Shown here piece after piece: positions 1-8,548 of a DNA stretch of 64,000 bases. Numbering within the stretch: the first letter of the stretch is position 1; each line of letters begins with the position of its first letter. This stretch comes from an uncultured Blautia sp. (GTDB lineage Bacteria; Bacillota; Clostridia; Lachnospirales; Lachnospiraceae). The translations under genes were made by a program, and so were the position numbers. The notes under the pieces are model-generated. The model was not told where the DNA came from. It made no database searches and worked only from the letters and a program-made list of their open reading frames with translations. The DNA lies in contig CATXEA010000005.1 in NCBI GenBank assembly GCA_958367245.1, positions 55,713-119,712 of the forward strand, read 5' to 3'.

Positions 1-1
1 C

Positions 2-175
2 AGAGAACAGGTTCTTATGGTAGGGGATAAGGAACACGATGTATTGGGAGCGAGAAAGGCCGGTTTGGAATGCCTTGCAGTTTCCTATGGTTACGGAACG
101 ATGGAAGAGCTGACAGCGGCAAGACCTTTACAGATTGCAGCTTCTGCCGATGAAGTTCTTGATTTTTTCGAATAA
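2..175 (+). CDS. HAD-family phosphatase, C-terminal end (partial)
   Basis: This is the last 57 codons of a gene that begins before the window. The visible part contains MVGDKEHDVLGARKAGL, the C-terminal motif of HAD phosphatases of the phosphoglycolate phosphatase/PgmB group: the two acidic residues (D, D) bind Mg2+ and the following helix and GV/GL turn are typical. It continues with SYGYGTMEEL, which matches the usual 'V.wGyg..eeL' segment, and then a short tail. The substrate cannot be told from this fragment; such enzymes dephosphorylate small sugar or organic phosphates in the cytoplasm. It stops 53 bases before the next gene. Confidence 0.8.
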   Translation, partial: REQVLMVGDKEHDVLGARKAGLECLAVSYGYGTMEELTAARPLQIAASADEVLDFFE

Positions 176-228
176 CCCCTCTGCGCAGACAGCCTGTCAT
201 AAAAAAAGCGTGGAGGGTCGGATACCCT

Positions 229-1011
229 GTGGGAATCCATTTTCTGATATCACAGATAATAGGCGGCATGTGTATTGTAATATTAACCGGATGGATGGGA
301 ATGCCGGCAGATGCCTATTATAAGTACGCGATTTTGATGACCGGAATTACTGCAATTCTTTCCATGATACCCGCATGGTTTTTGTACAGGAGGGATCAGG
401 CTTTGCGGATTGCAGGGGGTGTGATTCCGGCAGAGCGAGTGAAAGGGATGAAACTGTCAGAGGGAATCCTCCTTCTGCTCATGGGAGCAGGACTTGCCCA
501 GTATGGAAACGTACTTGTCGGTTTTTTGCAGATGTTTCTGAAATCTACGGAATATCAGCAGACTATGGAAATAATTTCCAGCGGAAAGGGATTTTGGGAA
601 CTGGTTTTCTGGATGGGAATTGTTGCCCCTGTTGCGGAGGAGTTTATTTTTCGCTGGCTGATTTATTTAAGACTTCGGGATTATATGAAAATAGCAGGAG
701 CAGCAGTGATTTCCGGTTTGATTTTTGGAATTTATCACGGAAACCTGATACAGGCAATTTACGCTTCCATGCTAGGGATGGTTTTTGCCTATATTTTGGA
801 AATGAGCGGAAATATATGGAGCTGCGTACTGCTTCATATAGGGGCAAATGTGTGGTCTTTGATTATTTCACAGTTTGGACTGAAAATTGTGGAGTCGAAT
901 GCGGGGACAATGCTTTTGTTTACAGCAGACATGCTTCTTCTCATTTTGATGATCGGCGGTTTGTATTATTTCCTGAATAAAGGAAATAAAAGAAAGAGAA
1001 GAATTATCTGA
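229..1011 (+). CDS. CPBP family intramembrane metalloprotease
   Basis: This is a polytopic membrane protein of about 260 residues with the CPBP (CAAX protease / bacteriocin-processing) signature: EE at 137-138 followed by R142 (EEFIFR), H170 in FGIYHGN and H203 in LHIGAN. These are the expected metal and catalytic residues. The substrate is unknown; members act in prenyl-protein processing, bacteriocin immunity or membrane proteolysis. The GTG at 229 has GGAGGG 11 bases upstream. However, the reading frame stays open upstream and encodes KKAWRVGYPVG just before it, which looks like the usual N-terminus of this family. Translation may therefore begin near 199 at a non-standard codon. A hairpin terminator follows at 1047. 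Confidence 0.85.
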   Translation: MGIHFLISQIIGGMCIVILTGWMGMPADAYYKYAILMTGITAILSMIPAWFLYRRDQALRIAGGVIPAERVKGMKLSEGILLLLMGAGLAQYGNVLVGFLQMFLKSTEYQQTMEIISSGKGFWELVFWMGIVAPVAEEFIFRWLIYLRLRDYMKIAGAAVISGLIFGIYHGNLIQAIYASMLGMVFAYILEMSGNIWSCVLLHIGANVWSLIISQFGLKIVESNAGTMLLFTADMLLLILMIGGLYYFLNKGNKRKRRII

Positions 1012-1046
1012 CAGCCGGTCAAAAAACTCTTGTTAAAAATTTTTTG

Positions 1047-1084
1047 AAAAACTGCATTGTGGATATTGACAGTGCAGTTTTTTT
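1047..1084 (+). terminator. Rho-independent terminator after the CPBP gene
   Basis: The arms AAAAACTGCA (1047-1056) and TGCAGTTTTT (1073-1082) pair perfectly around a 16-base loop and run into a T stretch. The loop contains the -35 box of the following copper operon. Confidence 0.7.
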
Positions 1085-1117
1085 ATTATACTATATAACC
1101 ACACCCCCGTGGGGTGT
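1066..1117 (+). promoter_or_regulatory. Copper-operon promoter with CsoR-type operator
   Basis: A TTGACA -35 box lies at 1066-1071, with a weak -10 around 1087-1094 (TATACT/TACTAT). Directly after it is an inverted repeat, ACACCCC-CGT-GGGGTGT, at 1101-1117. A G/C-run palindrome of this form is the known operator type of CsoR copper repressors. It lies where the transcription start should be and immediately upstream of a csoR gene. Assignment to CsoR is inference from motif shape and position. Confidence 0.75.
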
Positions 1118-1194
1118 TCAAGGAAAGCTGTTTTTTGTAAGCAGAAAGAAAAGTACATAGATAAAAAATACAGGAAGAAGAGGAGGCGCAGGAT

Positions 1195-1458
1195 ATGCAG
1201 GCTGATAAGAAGAAAGTAACACGACTTCTGAAAACTGCCCGTGGTCAGATTGACGGAATCCTCCGTATGGTAGAGGAAGATCGATATTGTATGGATATTT
1301 CCCATCAGCTTATGGCTGCGGAGGCTATTTTAAATAAAGTAAATAAAGAAATTCTTACAGCGCATCTGAAATGCTGTGTATCTCATGCAGAGACAGAAAC
1401 AGAAAAGGAAGAAAAGATAGATGAGCTTGTTTCCATGCTTGGGAAAATTCTTAAATAA
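1195..1458 (+). CDS. csoR: Copper-sensing transcriptional repressor CsoR
   Basis: This is an 87-residue, all-helical DUF156-family regulator. The Cu(I) ligand set of CsoR is present: C32, H57 and C61 (HLKCC). That fits a copper sensor better than the nickel or formaldehyde sensors of the same family. It starts at ATG 1195 behind GAGGAGG. In the family, apo-CsoR binds a GC-rich palindrome and releases it on binding Cu(I). Such a palindrome sits at 1101-1117 upstream, and the copper-exporting ATPase follows 51 bases downstream, so the pair is probably one autoregulated copper-detoxification operon. Confidence 0.9.
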   Translation: MQADKKKVTRLLKTARGQIDGILRMVEEDRYCMDISHQLMAAEAILNKVNKEILTAHLKCCVSHAETETEKEEKIDELVSMLGKILK

Positions 1459-1509
1459 CAGGGTAGCTGCTGTGAATAAAGACAATAGTATCAGATAAAG
1501 GAGGTTTAT

Positions 1510-4074
1510 ATGCAGAAAGAAAAATTTGATGTAACAGGAATGACCTGTTCTGCCTGCTCTTCCCGTGTGGAGAAATGCGTATCGAAGCTTGAGGGTGCAT
1601 CCAATGTCACGGTGAATCTTCTGACAAACAGTATGCAGGTAGAATATGATGAGAGTGTTCTGTCAGAAAGGCAGATTATTGATGCCGTGGTGAAAGCAGG
1701 ATATGGCGCAAATGTGCAGAATGCAAAAAACAGCGCGTCCTCCTCTCAGGGAAAGACAGCAGTACAGACCGGAAATCCAGTGGAAGAACAGATGAAGAAT
1801 ATGAAATTCCGTCTGATAGTTTCCTTTGTATTTCTGGTTCCTTTGATGTATGTCTCTATGGGGCATATGGTGGGACTTCCGCTGCCGGGATTCCTTTCCG
1901 GTGTGGAAAACGCGGTAAGCTTTGCATTTACCCAATTCCTTTTGTGTCTGCCGATTATTTTCGTAAATAGAAAATATTATATCAAAGGTTTTCAGACATT
2001 ATACCATCTGGCTCCGAATATGGACAGTCTGATTGCCATAGGCTCAACAGCATCTCTGGTGTACGGTATTGTGGCGATTTACCGTATGAGTTATGGGCTG
2101 GGAAGCGGAGATATGGAACTGGTTCACCGTTATTATCACGACCTTTACTTCGAGTCAGCAGCCATGATTCTTGCTCTTATAACAGTGGGCAAATATCTGG
2201 AAGCCCGTTCCAAGGGAAAAACAAGCGAAGCTCTTACCAAGCTTCTTGACCTTGCGCCGAAGACAGCCGTAGTAGAACGGGGCGGAAGAGAAGAGGAAAT
2301 TCCGGTAGAACAGGTACAGGCAGGAGATATTGTAGTAGTCAGACCGGGAAACAGCATTCCGGTAGACGGTTTTATTATAGAAGGAAGTACCAGTATTGAT
2401 GAGGCGGCAATTACAGGAGAGAGTATTCCTGTTCACAAACAGGTGAATGACACTGTAATTGCGGCAACTATGAATAAGACCGGATTTATCCGGTTTAAGG
2501 CGACCCGCGTAGGAGACGATACAACCTTTTCCCAGATTATCCGTCTGGTAGAGGAGGCAAGCTCCAGCAAGGCGCCGATTGCGAAAACTGCGGATAAGAT
2601 TGCGGGAATCTTTGTTCCGGCTGTTATGGCGATTGCGCTTGTAACAGCGATCGGATGGCTGATTTCCGGAGCAACCTTTGAATTTGCATTTTCCTGTGCA
2701 GTAAGCGTACTTGTAATTTCCTGTCCCTGTGCGCTGGGACTTGCAACACCGGTAGCGATTATGGTGGGAACCGGTAAAGGTGCAGAGAATGGAATCCTGA
2801 TAAAATCAGGGGAAGCGCTGGAGACAGTACACAACATTCAGTGCGTTGTTCTTGACAAAACAGGAACAATTACGCAGGGAAAACCTGTGGTTACCAATGT
2901 GGAGACAAATCTTGACAAGAGACAGTTCCTCTCCATTGCAGCAGGATTGGAGGAAAAAAGCGAGCATCCTCTGGCAGAGGCGATTCTGGAATACACGAAG
3001 AAGAACAAAATCCATCCGTCCAGAGTATCGGAATTCCTTTCTGTGCCGGGGCGGGGCGTAAAGGGAAAAATTGACGGTAAATGGTATTTTGCAGGAAACA
3101 GCCGTATGATGGAAGAAGAAGGAATCTCCCTTACGTCTGTAAAGGACAGGCTGGATGAGCTTGCAGATCAGGGAAAAACACCGATGGTCTTTGCTGAGGA
3201 AGGCAGGATTCTTGGTATTTTGTCTGTAGCGGATGTGGTAAAGGAAACCAGCCGTGAGGCTGTGAAACAATTGAAAGAGCTTGGGACAGAGGTTGTTATG
3301 CTTACCGGAGATAACAAGCGTACAGCGGAAGCAATCCGAAAAGAGCTTGACATTGATACCGTAATCGCAGAGGTTTTGCCTCAGGATAAGGAACGTGAGA
3401 TTTCCAGACTCCAGAAAGAGGGCAAAAAAGTGGCAATGATCGGCGACGGCGTCAACGATGCTCCGGCGCTTGCCAGAGCAGATGTGGGAATGGCAATCGG
3501 AGCAGGTACGGATGTTGCGATTGAGAGCGCGGATATCGTACTTATGAAAAATGATCTTCTGGATGCAGTGACAGCCATCCGTCTGAGCAAGGCGGTAATA
3601 CGGAATATCAAACAGAACCTGTTCTGGGCATTTTTCTACAACTCACTGGGGATTCCGGTGGCAGCAGGTATTTTTTATACGGCATTTGGCTGGAAGCTGA
3701 ATCCGATGATCGGTGCGGCAGCCATGAGTATGAGCAGTATTTTTGTGGTAACGAACGCCCTGAGATTGAAAAAATTCAAAGTATCCAAAGCTGAACATAC
3801 CTCAGTAAAAGAGGAAATCGAACAGGAAGCAATGCTTCAAAGCATGGAAATAGATGAAATCAAGGAGGAAAAGACTATGATTACTATGAAAATCAACGGA
3901 ATGATGTGCCCGCACTGTCAGGCGGCAGTAAAAAAAGCGCTGGAGGCATTTGAAGGCGTAACAGCAGATGTAAATCTGGAGGATAAGGCGGCTTACATTA
4001 CAGGAGAGGCAGATAAGGACGCTCTTGTAAAAGCTGTAACAGATGCAGGCTATGAGGTAGTCAGCGTGGAATAA
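1510..4074 (+). CDS. copA: Copper-exporting P1B-type ATPase with a second, C-terminal HMA domain
   Basis: This 854-residue heavy-metal P-type ATPase exports Cu(I) across the cytoplasmic membrane. Domains in order are an N-terminal HMA domain (GMTCSAC, C13 and C16), membrane helices, the actuator domain (TGES), the transport motif SCPCALGLATP (CPC, typical of Cu), the phosphorylation site DKTGTIT, the hinge GDGVNDAPAL, two last helices, and a second HMA domain at the extreme C-terminus (GMMCPHC). Most CopA proteins carry HMA domains only at the N-terminus. The extra C-terminal one resembles a fused CopZ chaperone and has its own internal ribosome-binding site. The start at 1510 follows AAAGGAGG. 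A terminator follows at 4090. Confidence 0.95.
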   Translation: MQKEKFDVTGMTCSACSSRVEKCVSKLEGASNVTVNLLTNSMQVEYDESVLSERQIIDAVVKAGYGANVQNAKNSASSSQGKTAVQTGNPVEEQMKNMKFRLIVSFVFLVPLMYVSMGHMVGLPLPGFLSGVENAVSFAFTQFLLCLPIIFVNRKYYIKGFQTLYHLAPNMDSLIAIGSTASLVYGIVAIYRMSYGLGSGDMELVHRYYHDLYFESAAMILALITVGKYLEARSKGKTSEALTKLLDLAPKTAVVERGGREEEIPVEQVQAGDIVVVRPGNSIPVDGFIIEGSTSIDEAAITGESIPVHKQVNDTVIAATMNKTGFIRFKATRVGDDTTFSQIIRLVEEASSSKAPIAKTADKIAGIFVPAVMAIALVTAIGWLISGATFEFAFSCAVSVLVISCPCALGLATPVAIMVGTGKGAENGILIKSGEALETVHNIQCVVLDKTGTITQGKPVVTNVETNLDKRQFLSIAAGLEEKSEHPLAEAILEYTKKNKIHPSRVSEFLSVPGRGVKGKIDGKWYFAGNSRMMEEEGISLTSVKDRLDELADQGKTPMVFAEEGRILGILSVADVVKETSREAVKQLKELGTEVVMLTGDNKRTAEAIRKELDIDTVIAEVLPQDKEREISRLQKEGKKVAMIGDGVNDAPALARADVGMAIGAGTDVAIESADIVLMKNDLLDAVTAIRLSKAVIRNIKQNLFWAFFYNSLGIPVAAGIFYTAFGWKLNPMIGAAAMSMSSIFVVTNALRLKKFKVSKAEHTSVKEEIEQEAMLQSMEIDEIKEEKTMITMKINGMMCPHCQAAVKKALEAFEGVTADVNLEDKAAYITGEADKDALVKAVTDAGYEVVSVE
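3877..4074 (+). CDS. Possible separately translated CopZ-like copper chaperone (internal start in copA)
   Basis: Inside copA, AAGGAGG at 3862-3868 sits 8 bases before ATG 3877, which is in frame (codon 790). Starting there gives a 65-residue protein consisting of exactly one HMA domain (MITMKINGMMCPHC, about the size of CopZ). The domain boundary, the perfect ribosome-binding site and the spacing agree. The same reading frame may therefore yield both full-length ATPase and a free copper chaperone. The alternative is that the site is a relic of a former copA-copZ gene pair now fused and not used for initiation. Confidence 0.5.
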   Translation: MITMKINGMMCPHCQAAVKKALEAFEGVTADVNLEDKAAYITGEADKDALVKAVTDAGYEVVSVE

Positions 4075-4089
4075 ATAAAGGGAAAAAAG

Positions 4090-4118
4090 CAGACATCGAG
4101 GTTCGGTGTCTGTTTTTT
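4090..4118 (+). terminator. Rho-independent terminator of the csoR-copA operon
   Basis: A 10-bp stem (4090-4099 with 4103-4112, one G-T pair) closes a GGT loop and is followed by six T residues. Confidence 0.9.
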
Positions 4119-4162
4119 ATTTACAAAGTATTGCTTTTTACAAAAAGTCATGGTAAACTAAC

Positions 4163-4183
4163 TGTATTAAAACAATTAATACA
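4163..4183 (+). promoter_or_regulatory. Candidate operator of the GntR-ABC operon
   Basis: Perfect 8-bp arms, TGTATTAA and TTAATACA, are separated by AACAA. The site lies 83 bases upstream of the GntR gene. YtrA-type GntR repressors bind AT-rich palindromes of this kind upstream of their own operons, so autoregulation is likely. The -10/-35 boxes here are not clear enough to call. Confidence 0.55.
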
Positions 4184-4266
4184 CGTAATACACTTTGAAC
4201 AGCAGATTGCAGGCAGAGCTATGCAGAGAACTGTTCCGTACAAAGTAAACAGAAAGGAGAGACGCC

Positions 4267-4638
4267 ATGATCATACTTGATTACCAGGACCGGCGGCCTA
4301 TTTATGAGCAGGTGGTGGAGAAATTCCGTATCCTGATTTTAAATGGAGTGCTGGAGCCGGGTGCACAGATGCCCTCTGTGCGGCAGCTTGCCATGGAATT
4401 ATCCGTGAATCCAAACACTATCCAGAGGGCGTATATGGAACTGGAGCAGGAGGGATATATTTATCCTGTAAAGGGGAAAGGAAATTATATTTCCGATACC
4501 GAGGAACTGATACGCAGTACAAGAGAAGGCTACTATCAGGAAGTGCGCAAGCTGGTGGAAAAAGGCTGTCAGATAGGCGCAGAGGAAGAGGAAGTCATTC
4601 GGATTGTCAGAAATTGTTATAAGGAGGCGGGGAAATGA
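4267..4638 (+). CDS. GntR family (YtrA-type) transcriptional regulator
   Basis: This is a 123-residue protein with an N-terminal winged helix-turn-helix of the GntR family (residues about 10-75: PIYEQVVEKF, MPSVRQLA, VNPNTIQRAYMELEQEGY, then the KGKGNYI wing) and only a short C-terminal helical tail. That short tail defines the YtrA subgroup, which regulates ABC transporter operons and often responds to cell-envelope stress or antibiotics. Its stop codon overlaps the start of the ABC ATPase gene (ATGA), so the two are translationally coupled. The inverted repeat at 4163-4183 is the probable operator. Confidence 0.9.
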   Translation: MIILDYQDRRPIYEQVVEKFRILILNGVLEPGAQMPSVRQLAMELSVNPNTIQRAYMELEQEGYIYPVKGKGNYISDTEELIRSTREGYYQEVRKLVEKGCQIGAEEEEVIRIVRNCYKEAGK

Positions 4639-5537
4639 TTGAGATAAAGGAATGCAGCAAGCGTTTCGGAAAAATACAGGCTGTAAATAAAGTAACGCTT
4701 GATATTTGTGAACGGGAAGTGTTCGGTCTTGTAGGCAGCAATGGCGCGGGGAAAAGCACACTTCTTCGCATGGCAGCGGGAATTATCCGGCCTGACAGCG
4801 GAGAAATTCTCATAGACGACAGTCCGGTATACGAGAATGAAGAGATAAAAAAGAATTTTTTCTATATCTCAGATAACTGCTATTTCCCGTCAAATTATAC
4901 AGCGAAGGATCTGGTTGAATTTTATAAGGGATATTATCCGGGATTTCAGATACAGCGTTATAAAAAAATGATGGAACATTTCCATCTGGACGAAAACAGA
5001 AAAATTCATACGTTTTCAAAGGGAATGAAAAAGCAGCTTCTTGTAATTCTGGGAGTCAGTGCAGGAACGAAATATCTTTTCTGCGATGAAACCTTTGACG
5101 GTCTGGATCCGGTAATGCGTCAGGCGATTAAGAGCCTTTTTGCATCAGAAATTATGAGCAGGGAATTTACACCGGTAATCGCATCACATAACCTGAGGGA
5201 GCTGGAAGAAATCTGCGATCATGTGGGGCTTCTTCATAAGGGCGGCGTCCTTCTTTCCAGAGATTTGGAGGATATGAAATTCCATATTCATAAGATTCAG
5301 TGTGTATTTACAGATAAAAAGAAAGAGCAGGAGCTGGAAAAGGAACTGGAGATTTTGCAGATACAACGTCAGGGTTCTCTTATGCTGATTGTGGCAAGAG
5401 GAACAAAGACAGAGATATTGCAGCGCATTCAGGCGAAGAATCCGCTGTTTTGCGAGGTGATTCCGCTGACCCTTGAGGAAATCTTTATCAGTGAGACGGA
5501 GGTGGCAGGCTATGAAATCAAAAACATTTTTGAATAA
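4635..5537 (+). CDS. ABC transporter ATP-binding protein
   Basis: This is a 300-residue cytoplasmic ATPase subunit. It has Walker A GSNGAGKST near residue 35, the signature FSKGMKKQL, Walker B LFCDETFDGLD, and the H-loop ASHNLRELE. The signature is the degenerate type seen in YtrB/BcrA-like exporters rather than the LSGGQ of importers. Its start overlaps the GntR stop, and the permease gene begins inside its 3' end (5512), so GntR, ATPase and permease form one unit. The exported substrate is not evident from sequence. Confidence 0.92.
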   Translation: MIEIKECSKRFGKIQAVNKVTLDICEREVFGLVGSNGAGKSTLLRMAAGIIRPDSGEILIDDSPVYENEEIKKNFFYISDNCYFPSNYTAKDLVEFYKGYYPGFQIQRYKKMMEHFHLDENRKIHTFSKGMKKQLLVILGVSAGTKYLFCDETFDGLDPVMRQAIKSLFASEIMSREFTPVIASHNLRELEEICDHVGLLHKGGVLLSRDLEDMKFHIHKIQCVFTDKKKEQELEKELEILQIQRQGSLMLIVARGTKTEILQRIQAKNPLFCEVIPLTLEEIFISETEVAGYEIKNIFE

Positions 5538-7614
5538 TTCTCTGAGAAGCAGGGTGAAAGGACAGCTTTGGATTCCGATTTTGCTGGCAATCGGCTTTTT
5601 CCTGGCATTTCCGGTGGCAGGAATCATGTCTTTGGAAAACTGGGACGGTTACCGATATACGGCAGAACAGATTGCAAGGTGTTATCAGAATCTGTGGAAA
5701 GACGGATTTGTGCTGTCAGGAGCAATTATTACTTTTGCGGCAGCCTTTATCAATGGAGTAAATGGATTCTGGTATCTGTATTCTTCCGACAAGGTAGACT
5801 TTTATCATTGCCTCCCTGTGAAAAGAAGCAGGATGTTCTGGCAGAAGGTCACAGCCGGAATCGGGTATTTCCTGATACCTTATGTGGCTATGGAATTTCT
5901 GGCAGTATGTGTCGGCGCTTTGCGGGGATACTTCAGTCTGGCGCTTATGGGGATGGCGCTGAAAATGCTCTTCGTGCATTTGACCCTGTATCTCTGGTCT
6001 TATTTTTGTGTGGTGCTTGCCATTTCCCTTACAGGAAATCTTCTTATGGGAGGGCTGATGACAGCCGGGATTTTTCTGTACGGACCGATATTTGGATATA
6101 TTATGGAAGCGTCAAAGATAAATTTCTTTCAGACTTATACGACAAAGGATGCACTTCGGTGGGTTGAGGAGTTTCTGGGGCTTTATTTTTCGCCTCTGAC
6201 CCTGATTGGTATTTTCAGGGACGAATACAGCGCAGGACAGGGATATTGGAAAAATATTCTGCTGATGCTTTTGCTGGCTGTGATTGTTGCTGCGGCAGCG
6301 TTTTTTGCATATAAAAAACGTCCGATGGAGACTGCCGGAAAATCCATGGTCTACAGATTTGTGGGAATTCTTGTGGAATTTATGATTGTAATTCCGGCAG
6401 GTCTGGGAATTGGAACTCTTTTTTACATGTTATCTGATGGCGGAAAAAAAGATTTGTGGTATGTTCTGGGACTTGTTTTCGGTACGCTGCTTATCCACTG
6501 TCTGCTTCAGGTGATTTACAAGCTTGATTTCCGCAGATTTTTCGACGCGAAGCTTCAGCTTGTCCTCACAGGAGCCTGTGTGGCTCTGGCAGCTCTGGTA
6601 TTCCGGTTTGATCTGCTGGGATATGACACGTATCTTCCGGAATATGAGAAGCTGGAAAAAATCGAGGCAGACTGGTCGCCTTTATCAGGAAGCGAAAATA
6701 TAAATAAAAAATATCAGGAAAAAGACGGGAGATTCGAAGGCTCCGACTGGTGGAGCGAGGCAGAAAAGTCACCCGATTTATACGAAGATATCAGGCACAT
6801 TGTGGAAAAACAGGAGGAGCGTAATCAGGAGAAATCATACAACTATGTAAGCCCTATTATATTAAAATATACCAGCAGCAGGGGACGGACTGCCACCAGA
6901 AAGTATTCGGCAAGTGTGGAAGAGAAAAAAGAAATTTTAAGAGCATGTGACAGGACAGGCGAATACAGGAAGAATAAATATTCCTTCCTGCAGATTCCAT
7001 CGGAATATCTGAGAGCAATCGATTGCGACTATATTAACGGAGAAGTCTATTCAATTCCTCAAAAAGAAAGAGAAGCGCTTCTTGAAGCTTTAAAACAGGA
7101 TATTGAGGATGCAGATACAGAGACACTTCTGGGAATCCCTGCTGCAGGACTCTCCTTCAATTATTCAAATGTACCCGGACCAGACGAGGCGCAGACGGAT
7201 GTATGGGGGTATGCATATGTATATCCGGAATACGAAAGAACCCTTGCAATTCTAAAAGAAACAGGGTATCCTCTTTCTATGGAAGAGATAGACATTGAGT
7301 CTGTGAAGTACAGTGTAGTGGGATTACGTGTTTCGGATGAGGAGAAATATCTGACAGACAGAAAAGCACTGGAAGAATTGAAGAAAGCGCTGATTCCTTA
7401 TAATTTTGAGACAGGATGGATTGACATAGAAGACAGGATTTATGTCAGTGTGAAGATTGCGGGAGACCGAAACGAGAGAGTATATTATCTGATTAAAGAC
7501 AGGATGCCTCAGTTTATGAAAGATGAGGTTGAAAAGGAATATGAAAAAAACGGTGAGCAGTCCCCGTACTTTACAGAGGATATGGTAGAAGCAGAAGAGT
7601 CATGGATAGATTAA
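5512..7614 (+). CDS. ABC transporter permease with large C-terminal soluble domain
   Basis: This 700-residue partner of the preceding ATPase starts at MKSKTFLNNSL (ATG 5512) behind GGAGG, which is better supported than the longer open frame from 5473. Several hydrophobic segments lie between about residues 20 and 370. They are followed by a roughly 300-residue charged domain (rich in E, K, Y and D) after FRFDLLGYDTYLPEYE that shows no further membrane spans. The order of a GntR regulator, a BcrA-like ATPase and such a permease is common in Clostridia and is thought to export peptides or lipids at the envelope. I could not assign the substrate or name the soluble domain. Confidence 0.85.
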   Translation: MKSKTFLNNSLRSRVKGQLWIPILLAIGFFLAFPVAGIMSLENWDGYRYTAEQIARCYQNLWKDGFVLSGAIITFAAAFINGVNGFWYLYSSDKVDFYHCLPVKRSRMFWQKVTAGIGYFLIPYVAMEFLAVCVGALRGYFSLALMGMALKMLFVHLTLYLWSYFCVVLAISLTGNLLMGGLMTAGIFLYGPIFGYIMEASKINFFQTYTTKDALRWVEEFLGLYFSPLTLIGIFRDEYSAGQGYWKNILLMLLLAVIVAAAAFFAYKKRPMETAGKSMVYRFVGILVEFMIVIPAGLGIGTLFYMLSDGGKKDLWYVLGLVFGTLLIHCLLQVIYKLDFRRFFDAKLQLVLTGACVALAALVFRFDLLGYDTYLPEYEKLEKIEADWSPLSGSENINKKYQEKDGRFEGSDWWSEAEKSPDLYEDIRHIVEKQEERNQEKSYNYVSPIILKYTSSRGRTATRKYSASVEEKKEILRACDRTGEYRKNKYSFLQIPSEYLRAIDCDYINGEVYSIPQKEREALLEALKQDIEDADTETLLGIPAAGLSFNYSNVPGPDEAQTDVWGYAYVYPEYERTLAILKETGYPLSMEEIDIESVKYSVVGLRVSDEEKYLTDRKALEELKKALIPYNFETGWIDIEDRIYVSVKIAGDRNERVYYLIKDRMPQFMKDEVEKEYEKNGEQSPYFTEDMVEAEESWID

Positions 7615-7695
7615 AGAGGGTGAGTCTCCCAAAGTTTCCTGTCTGTGCGACATTTCTTCCGAAATGAAGTTTGAGCATAGTTACAGGAGGATGTT

Positions 7696-8421
7696 ATGAA
7701 AAAAGCAGTTCGTCTGGATAAATTTCTTGCAGATGCAGGAGCAGGAACAAGAAGCGAGGTAAAAAAACTGATTCAAAAGGGAAGAGTGCAGGTCAACGGC
7801 GCAGCGGCAAAGAAGCCGGAAGAAAAGATTGCCGAGACAGACGAGGTTCTGCTGGATGGAGAACGAATTGGCGCAGCGCCGGAATTTGTATATTACCTTT
7901 TGCATAAGCCGGCCGGGTATGTCAGCGCGACAGAGGACAGCCGCGACCGGACGGTTCTGGAATTGATTCCGCCGGAATTGAGGCGTAAGGGGCTTTTCCC
8001 TGTAGGACGCCTTGATAAGGATACGGAAGGTCTGCTTCTGATCACAGACGACGGAGCTCTTGCCCACGAACTTCTTTCCCCGAAAAAACATGTGGAAAAA
8101 ACCTACTATGCACAGGTAGAGGGAGAGATGACGCCTGTGGATGCGGCAAGCTTTGAAGAAGGGCTTGATATTGGGGAGAAAAACCGTACCCTTCCGGCAA
8201 AGCTTGAAATCCTTTCTGCCAAAGATGGCAAATCGGAAATCCTTCTTACTATCTGCGAGGGGAAATTCCATCAGGTGAAGCGTATGGTGAAAGCTGTGGG
8301 AAAAGAAGTAACCTATCTGAAACGGATTTCCATGGGAAGTCTTACACTTTCAGAGAACCTGAAAAAAGGGGAATGCCGTCCTTTGACGGAGAATGAGATA
8401 AAAGGGTTAAAAAACCGCTGA
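7696..8421 (+). CDS. 16S rRNA pseudouridine synthase, RsuA/RluB family
   Basis: This 241-residue RNA-modifying enzyme has an N-terminal S4 RNA-binding domain (residues about 4-50: RLDKFLADAG, RVQVNG) and a pseudouridine synthase domain with the catalytic motif VGRLDKDTEGLLL (D107 is the expected nucleophile). It also has YLLHKPAGYVSA and the C-terminal EGKFHQVKRM segment. These are hallmarks of the RsuA family, which isomerises uridine in 16S rRNA (position 516 in E. coli) or related sites in 23S rRNA. RsuA versus RluB cannot be decided here. It starts at ATG 7696 behind GGAGG and ends before a strong terminator. Confidence 0.9.
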   Translation: MKKAVRLDKFLADAGAGTRSEVKKLIQKGRVQVNGAAAKKPEEKIAETDEVLLDGERIGAAPEFVYYLLHKPAGYVSATEDSRDRTVLELIPPELRRKGLFPVGRLDKDTEGLLLITDDGALAHELLSPKKHVEKTYYAQVEGEMTPVDAASFEEGLDIGEKNRTLPAKLEILSAKDGKSEILLTICEGKFHQVKRMVKAVGKEVTYLKRISMGSLTLSENLKKGECRPLTENEIKGLKNR

Positions 8422-8440
8422 AAATATGAGAAAAAATGTA

Positions 8441-8466
8441 AAAACCCTCTTTACACGGAGGGTTTT
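8441..8466 (+). terminator. Rho-independent terminator after the pseudouridine synthase gene
   Basis: The arms AAAACCCTC (8441-8449) and GAGGGTTTT (8458-8466) form a perfect stem with an 8-base loop and a T run. The -35 box of the rpsB promoter lies in the loop. Confidence 0.85.
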
Positions 8467-8479
8467 TCTATGCTATACT
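8450..8479 (+). promoter_or_regulatory. Promoter of rpsB-tsf
   Basis: TTTACA (8450-8455), an 18-base spacer and TATACT (8474-8479), preceded by TG at 8471-8472 (an extended -10). It lies inside the terminator of the upstream gene and leaves a leader of about 115 bases before rpsB. Confidence 0.75.
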
Positions 8480-8500
8480 ACAGAAGTTGTGAATATACAC

Positions 8501-8548
8501 GCCCGGAGATTCCCAAGGGATGGTGCCCATAAGCTTATGGCGTCGGGT
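8501..8548 (+). promoter_or_regulatory. Structured 5' leader of rpsB (possible S2 autoregulatory element)
   Basis: The untranslated leader can fold into a closed multi-branch structure. CCCG (8502-8505) pairs with CGGG (8544-8547). It encloses a small TTCC-CAAG-GGGA-type hairpin (about 8509-8521) and a hairpin from the perfect palindrome CCATAAGCTTATGG (8526-8539). Ribosomal-protein operons often carry such leaders bound by the encoded protein. Binding by S2 is inference only. Confidence 0.5.
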
